A stretch of 64,000 bases of DNA from Micromonospora sp. H61 (GTDB lineage Bacteria; Actinomycetota; Actinomycetes; Mycobacteriales; Micromonosporaceae): NCBI RefSeq assembly GCF_018070325.1, contig NZ_JAGPXY010000008.1, forward strand, positions 56,808 through 120,807, in the 5' to 3' direction. The stretch's first letter is position 1; each line of letters begins with the position of its first letter. This document shows positions 18,599-27,472 of the stretch, one piece after another. Below the pieces are notes generated by a model, which saw nothing but the letters and a program-made list of their open reading frames with translations, was not told the origin of the DNA and ran no database searches. Position numbers and translations under genes: made by a program.

Positions 18599-19684
18599 TT
18601 AGGGGAGGAGGGTTACCGCGTGGCGGCCGGCGGCGGCTGCCGCCAGGAAGTACGCGTGGTCGGCGTCGAGGCCACGGCCCATGGTGGACAGGGGTACGGC
18701 GCTGGCCCGCAACGCGGCGTCCAGACCGCCGGTGGGCACCCGGACGATCCGGTGCCGGGTCGCCAGGGGCACCAGCGCCGCGTGCACCTCGGCCGCGAGG
18801 GGCGGCGCCAGGTCCTCGGGCACCACCAGCTCCGCCGGGGCGAGCGCCACCCGGCCGTACGCGGTGAGGCTGTGGTGTGACACGCCCCGGTGTCGGGGGC
18901 GGGGGTCGGCCTCGGAGATGCGCAACGAGCCGACCGGCTTCCCGCCCAGCGTGGCGATCGCGTTGACGGCCTCGCCGACGGCGACGCCGGAGAAGCCCCA
19001 TCGGGTTCCGGTGCCCAGGTTGCCCGGTCCCTGAGCCACGATCGCCACGTCCGCGCGGAGCACGTACCGGGCGGCGAGCAGACCACCGTGCAGGGTGGTG
19101 GCCTCCAGGTCGCCACCGAACGCCTGCCCGACGGTGACCGTGCCGGCCAGTTCGGCCCGCAGCCCGTCGAGGGTGCGGGAGAACCAGGCGGGCAGCGCCC
19201 CGCAGGCGCGGGTGGCGTACCTGCTCACCGACGGCGGGGCGTCGGCCCGGATGCCGGCCAGGATCGCCGGGAGCGCCGAGTGCAGGTCGGCGGTGACCAC
19301 CGGCAGGCCGCCCAGGTCGTCCGCGTCGGCCAGCACGTCGCGGTGCGGAGAGGCCTCCTCGTCGACGCCGAGGAGGATCGGCTGCAACGGCGTGTAGCGG
19401 GCCTTGACGAGGTGCCCGGCGTCGCGGGTGTCGGCGACGTCCGGCGGGTCCGGCGGCAGCCGGTCCGGCAGGGCGACCACCAGGGCGTACCCGCCGGTGC
19501 CCAACCCCATCAGCAGCGCGCCGGCGTTGAGCAGCACCCGGTCGCCGGGCTCGGGCGTGCCGACCAGCTCCGGGTAGGCCAGCGCCCGCATCCGCGTGCC
19601 GTCGGGCAGGTCGACGTCCAGCTCCACCGCCCCGGTCCACTGCCGTCGCAGCGTCGCCACCGTCCCCGTACGCCATCGCACCAT
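18599..19684 (-). CDS. DUF3866 family protein, 361 aa
   Basis: Conserved actinobacterial/firmicute protein of unknown function. Seen are an N-terminal beta-barrel-like segment (VRWRTGTVATLRR, ALAYPELVGTPEPGDRVLLN), HLVKARYTPLQ, DLHSALPAILAG, and a Rossmann-like stretch (VAIVAQGPGNLGTGTRWGFSGVAVGEAVNA). HRGVSHHSLTAYGRVAL follows. GP-N-GTGT-W-FSG is the family's best conserved segment. There is no signal or membrane helix. ATG 19684 is chosen. It lies downstream of, and on the same strand as, the CDF transporter. Confidence 0.85.
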   Translation of the reverse strand: MVRWRTGTVATLRRQWTGAVELDVDLPDGTRMRALAYPELVGTPEPGDRVLLNAGALLMGLGTGGYALVVALPDRLPPDPPDVADTRDAGHLVKARYTPLQPILLGVDEEASPHRDVLADADDLGGLPVVTADLHSALPAILAGIRADAPPSVSRYATRACGALPAWFSRTLDGLRAELAGTVTVGQAFGGDLEATTLHGGLLAARYVLRADVAIVAQGPGNLGTGTRWGFSGVAVGEAVNAIATLGGKPVGSLRISEADPRPRHRGVSHHSLTAYGRVALAPAELVVPEDLAPPLAAEVHAALVPLATRHRIVRVPTGGLDAALRASAVPLSTMGRGLDADHAYFLAAAAAGRHAVTLLP

Positions 19685-19732
19685 GACGGGCACGCTAGCC
19701 GCGCGGGCGTGGCGGCCCGCGCCCGGGTGTGG

Positions 19733-20737
19733 TCAGGTCGGCTCGGGGCCACCGGCGTCCGGGCTCGGCCCGGCCTGGGTGTGCCGGGCGGTGCCGGTGG
19801 CGCCCGGCATCGAACGGGTCGGGTCGAGGAAGACGAAGCGGATCTCCGGGTACCGGTCGGTGAGCCGCCGCTCGGCCTCGTCGGCGCTGGCCTCGATCTG
19901 CGCGCCGGTGGCCTCGTCGCGGAAGTCGACCTTCGCGGCGACCAGGATGTCCTGTGGGCCGAGCTGCATGGTCAACAGGGTGTCGATGCGCTCCACCTCG
20001 GGCAGCCCGGCCAGATCCCGCTCGATCTCGTGGCGCAGCCGCTCCGGGACGGCCCGGCCGACCAGCAGCGACAGGTTGTTGCCGGCGAGGACCCCGGCGA
20101 CGGTCAGCAGCAGGAGCCCGATCAGGATCGACGCGACGCCGTCCCACACCTCGTCGCCGGTGGCGTGCGACAGGCCGACGCCGAGCCCGGCCAGCACCAG
20201 GCCGATCAGGGCCGCGCTGTCCTCCAGGAAGACCGCCTTGACCGTGGTGTCGGCGGTCAGCCGCAGGAACCGCCGGGGCGTGGTCCGCCAGCGTCGCGAC
20301 TCGCGGCGGACCTGCCGCACCGCCCGGGACAGTGAGATCGACTCGATGACGAACGACACCCCGAGCACGATGTACGAGATGAGGTAGTCGCCGCTGTGCT
20401 CGTGCACCAGGATCGTGGTGACGCCGTGGGTGACGGCGAAACCGGCGCCGGCGACGAACGTGAACATGGCGGCGAAGAACGCCCAGACGTAGCTTTCCTT
20501 GCCGTACCCGAAGGGGTGTCGCTGGTCGGCCGGGCGGGCGCCGCGGCCCAGCGCCTGGAAGAGCAGCACCTCGGTGGTCGTGTCGGCGATCGAGTGCGCC
20601 GCCTCGGAGAGCATCGCGGCTGATCCGGAGATCAGCCCGGCGATCAGCTTGGCGACCGCGATGGCGAGGTTGGCGGCGCCGGCGACGACGACCGTGCCGA
20701 CGCTCTCACTCTCGGGCCTGGCCTCCGCCTGCGACAT
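19733..20737 (-). CDS. cation diffusion facilitator transporter, 334 aa
   Basis: CDF proteins export Zn2+, Fe2+ or Mn2+ by proton antiport. There are six predicted helices; helix 2 holds the metal site in AAHSIADTTTEVLL (His and Asp of H-x3-D). The later helix has FLEDSAALIGLVLAGLGV, giving the second acidic site. A cytoplasmic ferredoxin-like C-terminal domain (IDTLLTMQLGPQDILVAAKVDF) follows. The metal specificity cannot be read. ATG 20737 is in a 117-base divergent gap with pafB. Confidence 0.92.
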   Translation of the reverse strand: MSQAEARPESESVGTVVVAGAANLAIAVAKLIAGLISGSAAMLSEAAHSIADTTTEVLLFQALGRGARPADQRHPFGYGKESYVWAFFAAMFTFVAGAGFAVTHGVTTILVHEHSGDYLISYIVLGVSFVIESISLSRAVRQVRRESRRWRTTPRRFLRLTADTTVKAVFLEDSAALIGLVLAGLGVGLSHATGDEVWDGVASILIGLLLLTVAGVLAGNNLSLLVGRAVPERLRHEIERDLAGLPEVERIDTLLTMQLGPQDILVAAKVDFRDEATGAQIEASADEAERRLTDRYPEIRFVFLDPTRSMPGATGTARHTQAGPSPDAGGPEPT

Positions 20738-20854
20738 GAGGATCACCCTATGACCGCCGACGGCGACGCGCCGGAGGAGGCCCGATCCGAACAAGTGTGC
20801 GGCACGCCCGCGTGGGTGCACGGTGTGGGCGGGTCGGCTGCTAGCGTCTACCGC

Positions 20855-21853
20855 GTGTCGCGGACCCGCACCGAACGCCTGGTCAACCTGGTGATCTGCC
20901 TCCTGTCCACGCGACGGTTCCTGACCGCCGCGCAGATCGCCGCGACCGTGCCCGGTTACGAGCACGATCCGGACGACGCGCGCGACCACGAGGCGTTCCA
21001 GCGCAAGTTCGAGCGGGACAAGGCCGAGCTGCGTGAGCTGGGTGTGCCACTGGAGACCGGCACGGCGAGCGCCTTCGACGCCGAGCCCGGCTACCGGATC
21101 GCCCACCGCGAGTACGCGCTGCCCGACATCCTCCTCGAACCGGACGAGGCAGCAGCGGTCGGCATCGCCGCCCGGCTGTGGCAGCACGCCGGGTTGGCCG
21201 CCGCCGCGTCGTCCGGGCTGGCCAAGCTGCGTGCCGCCGGGGTGGACGTGGACCCGCAGGCGACCCTCGGCCTGGAGCCGATGGTCACTGTCGACCCGGC
21301 GTTCGCGCCGCTGACCGCCGCCGCCCGGGACCGCCGCGAGGTGGGGTTCGACTACCGGGTGCCCGACCGCGACGCGCCCAGCCGGCGGCGGCTGCAACCG
21401 TGGGGCGTGGTCTGCTGGCGCGGACGGTGGTATGTGGTCGGCCACGACCAGGACCGGGAGGCGACCCGCTGCTTCCGGTTGTCCCGGGTCGTCGGCGCGG
21501 TCCGGGTGACCGGCGCCCCCGGCGCGTACGAGCCGCCGGCCAACGTCGACCTGATCAGCCACGTGGCCCGCTGGTCGGGTCCGGTGGAGCGCACCGGTCG
21601 GGCCACAGTGCTGGCCGCGCCCGGGCGGGCCGCCGGGCTGCGCCGCTGGGCGGTGGAGGTGACCGCCGGGCCGGACGGCGACCGCCTGGTCCTGCCGTAC
21701 GCCGACCCGGACGGGCTGGCCGGTCATCTCGTCGGCTACGGCCCGGACGTGCGGGTCCTCGACCCACCGGAGGTCCGCGAGGCGGTCATCCAACGACTCA
21801 AGGAGATCGCCGTGCGCCACGACGAGCTGGCCGTCAGCGAGGGTGCCCGGTGA
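20855..21853 (+). CDS. pafB: WYL-domain transcription activator PafB, 332 aa
   Basis: PafB with PafC activates the LexA-independent DNA-damage response in mycobacteria, sensing single-stranded DNA through WYL domains. N-terminal winged helix: RTERLVNLVICLLSTRRFLTA. A WYL domain spans roughly residues 140-230, with the core VCWRGRWYVVGHDQDREATRCFRLSR containing the W-Y and the conserved Arg. A WCX-type C-terminus follows. GTG 20855 begins at the typical VSRTRTERLVNL. It overlaps pafC by 4 bases, consistent with the heterodimer being made together. Confidence 0.93.
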   Translation: MSRTRTERLVNLVICLLSTRRFLTAAQIAATVPGYEHDPDDARDHEAFQRKFERDKAELRELGVPLETGTASAFDAEPGYRIAHREYALPDILLEPDEAAAVGIAARLWQHAGLAAAASSGLAKLRAAGVDVDPQATLGLEPMVTVDPAFAPLTAAARDRREVGFDYRVPDRDAPSRRRLQPWGVVCWRGRWYVVGHDQDREATRCFRLSRVVGAVRVTGAPGAYEPPANVDLISHVARWSGPVERTGRATVLAAPGRAAGLRRWAVEVTAGPDGDRLVLPYADPDGLAGHLVGYGPDVRVLDPPEVREAVIQRLKEIAVRHDELAVSEGAR

Positions 21854-22905
21854 CCCGCCCGGCCGCCCGCAACGGTTCCCGCGCGTCCGCCGACCGGCTG
21901 GCCCGACTGCTCAACCTGGTGCCCTACCTGCTGGCCCGGCCCGGCATCGAGATCGCCGAGGCGGCCGGTGACCTGGGCGTCACCGAGCGCCAGCTCCGGG
22001 AGGACCTGGAGCTGCTCTGGGTGTGCGGGCTGCCCGGGTACGGCCCCGGTGACCTGATCGACATGGCGTTCGACGGTGACCGGGTGACCATCACCTACGA
22101 CGCCGGCATCGACCGGCCGTTGCGGCTGACCCCCGACGAGGCCCTCGCGCTGGTGGTGGCGCTGCGGATGTTGGCCGAGACGCCCGGGGTGGCCAACCGG
22201 GAGGCCGTCGAGCGGGCCCTCGCCAAGATCGAGGCCGCGGGCGACCTGGTGGGCGCGCCGGTGGCGGTCCGGTTGCCCGGGGACACCCGGCGGGTCGAGG
22301 CGCTGCGCGCCGCCGTGGAGGGCGGCAAGGCCCTGCGGATCACCTACTACACCGCCGCCCGGGACGAGACCACCGAACGCGTCATCGACCCGCTGCGGAT
22401 GCTCATGGTCGGCGGCCGGGCGTACGTGGAGGCGTGGTGTCGGCGTGCGGAGGCCGTCCGGCTGTTCCGCGCCGACCGCATCGACGCGGTCACCGAGCTG
22501 GACGAGCCGGCCACGGTGCCGCCGCAGGCCGTCCCGCACGACCTCACCGAGGGCGTGTTCCGCCCCTCGGCCGACCTGCCGTTGATCACCCTGCGCATCG
22601 GCCGGGGCGAGCGGTGGATCACCGAGTACTACCCGTGCGAGCGGGTGGAGGCCGGCGACGGCGACCAGTGGCTCGTCTCCCTGCGGGTCACCGACCTGGG
22701 GTGGGCCCGCCGGTTCGTGCTGGGCCTCGGCCCGGAGGTGACTGTGGTCGCCCCGGTCGAGTTGGCCGAGCAGGTGCGGGCGACGGCGGCCGCCGCGCTG
22801 GACGCGTACGCCGTGCCCGCGCCCACGGCCGTGCCCCGGCCGCCCGCGGTCGACCCGGCGCGCGCGCCGTCGGGTGACCCGGCGGTGGCCGGCCGCACCC
22901 AGTAG
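21850..22905 (+). CDS. pafC: WYL-domain transcription activator PafC, 351 aa
   Basis: Partner of PafB. N-terminal helix-turn-helix (DRLARLLNLVPYLLARPGIEIAEAAGDLGVTERQLREDLELLWVCGL, residues about 14-60) and WYL core (KALRITYYTAARDETTERVIDPLRMLMVGGRAYVEAWCRRAEAVRLFRADRI, about 160-215). A WCX domain is at the end. The C-terminal 35 residues are Pro/Ala-rich and variable. Start GTG 21850 overlaps the pafB stop. Order pafA ... pafB-pafC-tatA-tatC-helY matches that known in mycobacteria. Confidence 0.93.
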   Translation: MTRPAARNGSRASADRLARLLNLVPYLLARPGIEIAEAAGDLGVTERQLREDLELLWVCGLPGYGPGDLIDMAFDGDRVTITYDAGIDRPLRLTPDEALALVVALRMLAETPGVANREAVERALAKIEAAGDLVGAPVAVRLPGDTRRVEALRAAVEGGKALRITYYTAARDETTERVIDPLRMLMVGGRAYVEAWCRRAEAVRLFRADRIDAVTELDEPATVPPQAVPHDLTEGVFRPSADLPLITLRIGRGERWITEYYPCERVEAGDGDQWLVSLRVTDLGWARRFVLGLGPEVTVVAPVELAEQVRATAAAALDAYAVPAPTAVPRPPAVDPARAPSGDPAVAGRTQ

Positions 22906-22915
22906 GCTGACCGCC

Positions 22916-23161
22916 GTGCTGATCTGGATCGTGCTCGCGGTGGTGCTGCTACCCCTCGTGGCGCTCGCGTTGGCCGTGCGCCCGGTGCTCGCCCGGCTGC
23001 CCCGACTGCGCCGCGCCGCCGTGGCGTTGCAGCGGCGGGCCGTCGAGGCCGAGGCGCTGCGGGACACCGCCGAGGCGCTGCAACAGCGTGCCGAGGAAGT
23101 CCAACGTCGGCTCGACACCACCTCCCGGCGACTCGCGGTGATCAAGGCCAAGCGCGGCTGA
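22916..23161 (+). CDS. small membrane-anchored coiled-coil protein, 81 aa
   Basis: No family recognised. One N-terminal membrane helix (LIWIVLAVVLLPLVALALAV, residues 2-21) is followed by a basic linker and a heptad-like coiled coil (ALQRRAVEAEALRDTAEALQQRAEEVQRRLD). GTG 22916 lies 10 bases after the pafC stop. It sits between pafC and tatA, so it may be co-transcribed with pafBC. An N-in membrane helix with a cytoplasmic coil would suit an oligomeric scaffold; that is inference. Confidence 0.7.
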   Translation: MLIWIVLAVVLLPLVALALAVRPVLARLPRLRRAAVALQRRAVEAEALRDTAEALQQRAEEVQRRLDTTSRRLAVIKAKRG

Positions 23162-23320
23162 TCGGGCACGCAGCCGGCGGCGGTTGACGGATCATCGCGG
23201 GTTGGTCAAGACTTCACCCTCCCGCCCAGACCACCACCACCCAGTGGGTGGCGGGCAGCCGATCCGCACGTACGATGGGCTGCGTACCACCCCCCGGACA
23301 CAGAGCGACTGGAGCTTCTC

Positions 23321-23635
23321 ATGGGTGCCCTCAAGCCGTGGCACATCGCTGTTCTCGTGGTTGTGCTGATCCTGCTCTTCGGTGCGAAGCGGCTCCCCGA
23401 CGCGGCCCGTTCGCTGGGTCGGTCGCTGCGGATCATCAAGGCCGAGACCAAGAGCCTGCAGGACGACGACCGCGACCTCGCCGAGAAGGCCGACGCGCAG
23501 GCCGGCTACCAGCCGCTGCCGCCGCACGCCGGGCAGCAGGCGCCGCACGCTGGCCAGCCGCAGCAGGCCCCGTACCAGCAGGCGCCGCCGCAGCAGCCGG
23601 TCGTCGACCCGGTGCACCGCGTCCGCGACAACTGA
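23321..23635 (+). CDS. tatA: Sec-independent translocase subunit TatA, 104 aa
   Basis: Pore-forming subunit of the twin-arginine export system. Short N-terminus, membrane helix ([20 protein letters not shown], with the FGAKRLP hinge), amphipathic helix ([15 protein letters not shown]), then a Gln/Pro/His-rich disordered tail. ATG 23321 has GGAG 8 bases upstream. TatC follows after 18 bases. A Tat substrate, the GH127 enzyme, is encoded 12 kb downstream. Confidence 0.96.
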   Translation: MGALKPWHIAVLVVVLILLFGAKRLPDAARSLGRSLRIIKAETKSLQDDDRDLAEKADAQAGYQPLPPHAGQQAPHAGQPQQAPYQQAPPQQPVVDPVHRVRDN

Positions 23636-23653
23636 CCGAAGGGCCCCACTCCC

Positions 23654-24607
23654 GTGGCCTTCGCACTGCGTAAACGCGGCTCGAGCACCTTCGAGCGGGC
23701 CGCCGACGGCTCGATGACGCTCATCGAGCACGTTCGCGAACTGCGCAACCGGCTCTTCCGCGCGTCGCTCGCGATCATGATCGGCTTCGGCTTCGGCATC
23801 TGGTTGGCCGAGCCGGTCCGGATCCTGCTGTCGAAGCCGTACTGCGACCTGCCGGGGTCGGTCGACCCGGAGACCAACAAGTGCCTCTTCGTTCAGCTCG
23901 GCCCGGCCGACCTGTTCCTGCTGAACCTGAAGATCGGCCTGTGGGTGGGCCTGATCATCGCGGCGCCGATCTGGCTCTATCAACTCTGGGCGTTCATCGC
24001 GCCTGGTCTGCACCGGCACGAGCGGCGCTACGCCTACGCCTTCACCGCCTTGGCGGCGCCGCTCTTCGCAGCCGGCGCGGTGCTGGCGTTCTTCGTCACC
24101 GCCAAGGGCCTCGAGTTCCTGATGAACGTGTCCGGCGACGACATCTCGACCACCCTGGAAGTCACCCGGTACATCTCCTTCGTCACCAACCTGATCCTGT
24201 TGTTCGGGGTGGCCTTCGAGTTCCCGTTGATCGTGCTGATGCTCAACTTCGTGGGCATCGCCAGCGCGAAACGGTTGCTCAGCTGGTGGCGGGTGGCGAT
24301 CTTCGTGTTCTTCGCCTTCGCCGCCGTGGTCACTCCCACCCCTGATCCGTTCGGGATGACCGCTCTGGCGCTCTGCCTGTCCGCGCTCTACTTCGCCGCG
24401 GTCGGTGTCGCGTTCCTCAACGATCGGCGGCGTGGGCGGGGCAAGGAGGTCTACGCCGGCATCGACGACGACGAGGTGTCGCCGTTGGAGTTCGACGCGG
24501 ACCCGGTCGTGGCGGGGCAGCGGGTCGACTCGGCAGCGCCGATCGGCGTACCCGAACCGGTCGCCCCACCGGCGCCGATCGAACGCCGCTACGACGACAT
24601 GACCTGA
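23654..24607 (+). CDS. tatC: Sec-independent translocase subunit TatC, 317 aa
   Basis: Signal-peptide receptor of the Tat system. Six helices; N-terminal MTLIEHVRELRNRLFRA is the conserved cytoplasmic cap. FAFAAVVTPTPDPFGMTALALCLSALYF is the signature region of helices 5-6, including the P-x-P-DPF stretch. The C-terminal 65 residues are acidic, Pro-rich and variable. Start GTG 23654. A hairpin 24 bases after the stop probably ends the operon. Confidence 0.96.
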   Translation: MAFALRKRGSSTFERAADGSMTLIEHVRELRNRLFRASLAIMIGFGFGIWLAEPVRILLSKPYCDLPGSVDPETNKCLFVQLGPADLFLLNLKIGLWVGLIIAAPIWLYQLWAFIAPGLHRHERRYAYAFTALAAPLFAAGAVLAFFVTAKGLEFLMNVSGDDISTTLEVTRYISFVTNLILLFGVAFEFPLIVLMLNFVGIASAKRLLSWWRVAIFVFFAFAAVVTPTPDPFGMTALALCLSALYFAAVGVAFLNDRRRGRGKEVYAGIDDDEVSPLEFDADPVVAGQRVDSAAPIGVPEPVAPPAPIERRYDDMT

Positions 24608-24631
24608 CGGCCCCGCGCCGACCGGTCCACC

Positions 24632-24662
24632 GACGCCGTCCCCGTTCACCGGGGGCGGCGTC
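24632..24662 (+). terminator. hairpin terminator after tatC
   Basis: Arms 24632-24644 and 24650-24662 (13 bases, one G-T wobble) around a short TTCAC loop, 24 bases past the tatC stop. GC-rich, no T-run. Confidence 0.6.
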
Positions 24663-24753
24663 GTCGCGTCACCTGGCGCGTCGGCGGCGCAACTGATGGT
24701 GACGGCACCCGCCCCTGGTGAACGGCGGGTGTCCGACCGGTACGGTGCTGCCC

Positions 24754-25668
24754 GTGACCGCAGACGATCACCTGCCCGGCCCGGTCGCCGTGCTCGCCAA
24801 CCCGACCGCCGGCCGTGGACGGCACCGCGCGTTGCTGCCCCGGTTGCTGGACGGCTTGGCCGCCGCCGGGCGGCCGATCCGGTTGCTGCCGGCGTCGAGC
24901 CCCGCCGAGGCGGAGGCGGCGTGCCGGACCGCCGTCGCCGACGGTGCTGGCGCGCTCGTGGCGGTCGGTGGGGACGGCACCGTGCACCGGGCGTTGCAGG
25001 CGGTCGCCGGGACCGCCGTGCCGTTCGGCCCGATCCCGGCCGGCACCGGCAACGACTTCGCCCTGGACACCGGCTTCCCGGCCGACCCTCTCGCCGCGGC
25101 GGCGGTGATCGCCGAGGCGGTGCGTGACGGTCGCAGTCAACCGGTCGACCTGGCCCGGATGGTCGGGGTCGACGGCGTCGAGCGCTGGTACGGGGCGGTC
25201 CTCGCGGCCGGGTTCGACGCGATCGTCAACGAGCGGGCCAACCGGATGCGCTGGCCCCGTGGCCCGCGCCGATACGACCTGGCGATCCTGGTCGAGCTGG
25301 CCCGGCTGCGCCCACGCCGCTACACGCTGCGCCTCGACGGGGTGTCACACGACCTGGACGCGGTGCTCGTGGCGGTGGGCAACTGTCCCACGTACGGCGG
25401 TGGGATGCGGATCTGCCCCGACGCGGACCCGACCGACGGACTGCTCGACGTGGTGGTGGCGGGTCGGGTCAACCGGCGGACCCTGGTCCGGGTGAAGCCG
25501 CGCATCTACCAGGGCACCCACGTCAGCCACCCGCTGGTGCGCAGTTTCCGGGCCCGCACCGTGGAGTTGGCCGCCGAGGGCATCACCTCGTACGCCGACG
25601 GGGAACGCTCCCTGAGGCTGCCGGTGACGATCAGCGCGGTTCCGGGTGCCCTGCGGCTGCTGCGTTGA
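24754..25668 (+). CDS. diacylglycerol kinase family lipid kinase, 304 aa
   Basis: Phosphorylates a lipid alcohol with ATP; DgkB-like enzymes recycle diacylglycerol. Motifs are VAVLANPTAGRGRHR at the N-terminus, GALVAVGGDGTVHRALQA (the G-G-D-G-T nucleotide site) and FGPIPAGTGNDFA. The C-terminal domain contains GFDAIVNERANR and GGGMRICPDADPTDGLLDVVV. GTG 24754 gives a start just before the first strand; GTG 24718 would add 12 residues. Its last 38 bases overlap the 3' end of the DMT transporter gene on the other strand. Confidence 0.9.
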   Translation: MTADDHLPGPVAVLANPTAGRGRHRALLPRLLDGLAAAGRPIRLLPASSPAEAEAACRTAVADGAGALVAVGGDGTVHRALQAVAGTAVPFGPIPAGTGNDFALDTGFPADPLAAAAVIAEAVRDGRSQPVDLARMVGVDGVERWYGAVLAAGFDAIVNERANRMRWPRGPRRYDLAILVELARLRPRRYTLRLDGVSHDLDAVLVAVGNCPTYGGGMRICPDADPTDGLLDVVVAGRVNRRTLVRVKPRIYQGTHVSHPLVRSFRARTVELAAEGITSYADGERSLRLPVTISAVPGALRLLR

Positions 25669-26542
25669 CCCGTACCGCGCCGATGCTGGCGGCGATGACC
25701 AGCACGATGGCGGCGCATTCCAGCACTGTCAGCGCCTGCCGCAGCACCAGCCACCCGGCGAGCGTGGCGACGGCCGGGCCGAGGCTCATCAGCACCGCGA
25801 AGGTGGCGGTGGGCATCCGCCGTAGCGCCAGCAGTTCCAGGGTGTAGGGCAGCCCGGAGGCGAGCACCGCGAGGGCGGCGCCGAGCGCCAGCACCGGCGG
25901 GTCGAGCAGTACCGCGCCGCCGTCGACGATGCCCAGCGGCAGGGTGACCAGCGCGGCGACGGCCAGCGCCAGGGCCAGCCCGTCCGCGCCGGGGAAGCGG
26001 CCGCCGACCCGGGCGCTCAGCACGATGTACGCGGCCCACATGGCGCCCGCGCCGAACGCGAAGGCCACTCCGACCGGGTCCAGCCGGTCGAAGCCGCCCT
26101 GCCCGAGCAGCGCCACCCCGGCCAGTGCGAGACCCGCCCAGCCCCAGCTGGCCAGTCGGCGGGCGGAGAACACCGACAGGGCGAGGGGGCCGAGCACCTC
26201 GAGCGTCACCGCCGGGCCCAACGGGATGCGTTCGATGGCCTGGTAGAACAGCGAGTTCATGCCGGCCAGCGCGAGCCCGAACGCGCCGGCCGCGAGCCAG
26301 GCCGACCGGTCGTGTCCGCGCAGTCGGGGCCGGCACACGACGAGTAACAGCACCGCCGAGATGGTCAGCCGCAGGGTCACCGCGCCGGCCACCCCGGTAC
26401 GCGGGAAGAGCAACGCGGCCACGGCGGAGCCGAACTGCACCGACAGGGCCCCGCCGAGCACCAGCCCCACGGCGGTGACGCCACCGCGTCGGGCGGGTGG
26501 CGTGTCGGCCGGCGCCGTGGTGGGCAGCAGGATCTCGGTCAC
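25631..26542 (-). CDS. EamA/DMT-family transporter, 303 aa
   Basis: Ten hydrophobic segments arranged as two repeats of five (EamA domains), starting VTAVGLVLGGALSVQFGSAVAALLF. The RIPLGPAVTLEVLGPLALSVF and GLPYTLELLALRRMPTATFAVLMSLGPAVATLAGWL segments are typical of the RhtA-like branch. That branch exports amino acids or related metabolites. Start is GTG 26542; GTG 26548 two codons earlier is equally possible. The gene is convergent with the DAG-kinase-like gene. Confidence 0.88.
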   Translation of the reverse strand: MTEILLPTTAPADTPPARRGGVTAVGLVLGGALSVQFGSAVAALLFPRTGVAGAVTLRLTISAVLLLVVCRPRLRGHDRSAWLAAGAFGLALAGMNSLFYQAIERIPLGPAVTLEVLGPLALSVFSARRLASWGWAGLALAGVALLGQGGFDRLDPVGVAFAFGAGAMWAAYIVLSARVGGRFPGADGLALALAVAALVTLPLGIVDGGAVLLDPPVLALGAALAVLASGLPYTLELLALRRMPTATFAVLMSLGPAVATLAGWLVLRQALTVLECAAIVLVIAASIGAVRVNAAAAGHPEPR

Positions 26543-26615
26543 GGGCACGACGGTAGGGCGTCCGCCCTGGCCAACCTGCGGCGGTGTCCACCGGCGTGGC
26601 CGAGGCAACCGCCGG

Positions 26616-27386
26616 TCAGCCTGGCAGGGCGAGGTCGAGCACAGCGCCCAGCCCGTTCTCCCGGCCCGGCTCGGCCGCCGGGAGCACCAGCACCGAGCAG
26701 CCGGCGGCCACCGCGCCCGCGTCCGCCGGGGAGTCACCGACCATCAGGGTCTGCTCCGGGTCGACGCCCAGCATGCCGCAGGCACGCCAGAAGATCGCCG
26801 GGTCGGGTTTGCAGCGCCCCACCTCGTAGGAGAGCACGAACGCGCCGACCAGGTCGGTCAGCCCCCAGGTGTCGAAGTGCGGCCGCAGGTCGAAGCCGAT
26901 GTTGCTGACCACCGCCACCGGCACCCCGGCGTCGCGCAGCGCGGTCAGCGTGGGCGCGGTGTCGGCGTACGGCAGCCAACCCTCCGTGGTCAGCAGCCGC
27001 TCGTAGAGCGCGTCGGCGAAGCCGTCGATGCCGGCGTCGACGGTCTCGGCCAGCCCGGTGTACGCGCCCCGGTGGGCGTGTTGGTAGAGGTCCCGGTCGG
27101 CCCACAGTTCGGCGAGTCGGGGCGGCACCCGTGCCGGCAGTGGCCCGCCGGCGCGGCCGGCGGTCAGCAGGCGGTCGGCCAGCGAGGTGGCGCGGACCCG
27201 GTCCAGGGTGACGCCGCAGGCCGCCGCGGCCTCCAGCACCCACCGCTGGGGGTCCTCCACCTGGGCGAGGGTGCCGTGGAAGTCGAAGAGCACCGCCTTG
27301 ACAGGGCGTCGGGACGCCCGGCGGGCGGCGGGCGCCTCAGCGGTGCCCGGCGGACTGGTCTGGGGCGGTTCGGCATGGTCCGGCAC
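26616..27386 (-). CDS. HAD superfamily hydrolase, subfamily IA, 256 aa
   Basis: Phosphatase-type enzyme. Motif I is VLFDFHGTL with the nucleophile Asp; note Asp-Phe-His rather than the commoner Asp-x-Asp. Motif II is VAVVSNIG, the Lys is in RCKPDPAIF, and the acidic motif is MVGDSPADAGAV. A helical cap of about 110 residues sits between motif I and II. In HAD phosphatases the second Asp of motif I is the general acid, so His here may alter the reaction. Substrate unknown. GTG 27386 is chosen; the N-terminal 30 residues are Pro/Ala-rich. Confidence 0.85.
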   Translation of the reverse strand: MPDHAEPPQTSPPGTAEAPAARRASRRPVKAVLFDFHGTLAQVEDPQRWVLEAAAACGVTLDRVRATSLADRLLTAGRAGGPLPARVPPRLAELWADRDLYQHAHRGAYTGLAETVDAGIDGFADALYERLLTTEGWLPYADTAPTLTALRDAGVPVAVVSNIGFDLRPHFDTWGLTDLVGAFVLSYEVGRCKPDPAIFWRACGMLGVDPEQTLMVGDSPADAGAVAAGCSVLVLPAAEPGRENGLGAVLDLALPG

Positions 27387-27472
27387 GCCGTGCACCCTAC
27401 CGACCGCCCCCGACCGTGCCTCCGGACGGCCTTGTGGGGTGACATGACTCGGCACGCACTAATCTTGGTGCC

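Noticed and set aside
23237..23263. Short palindrome before tatA as an operator
   Set aside because: Only a short, imperfect GC-rich inverted repeat; indistinguishable from chance in this composition.
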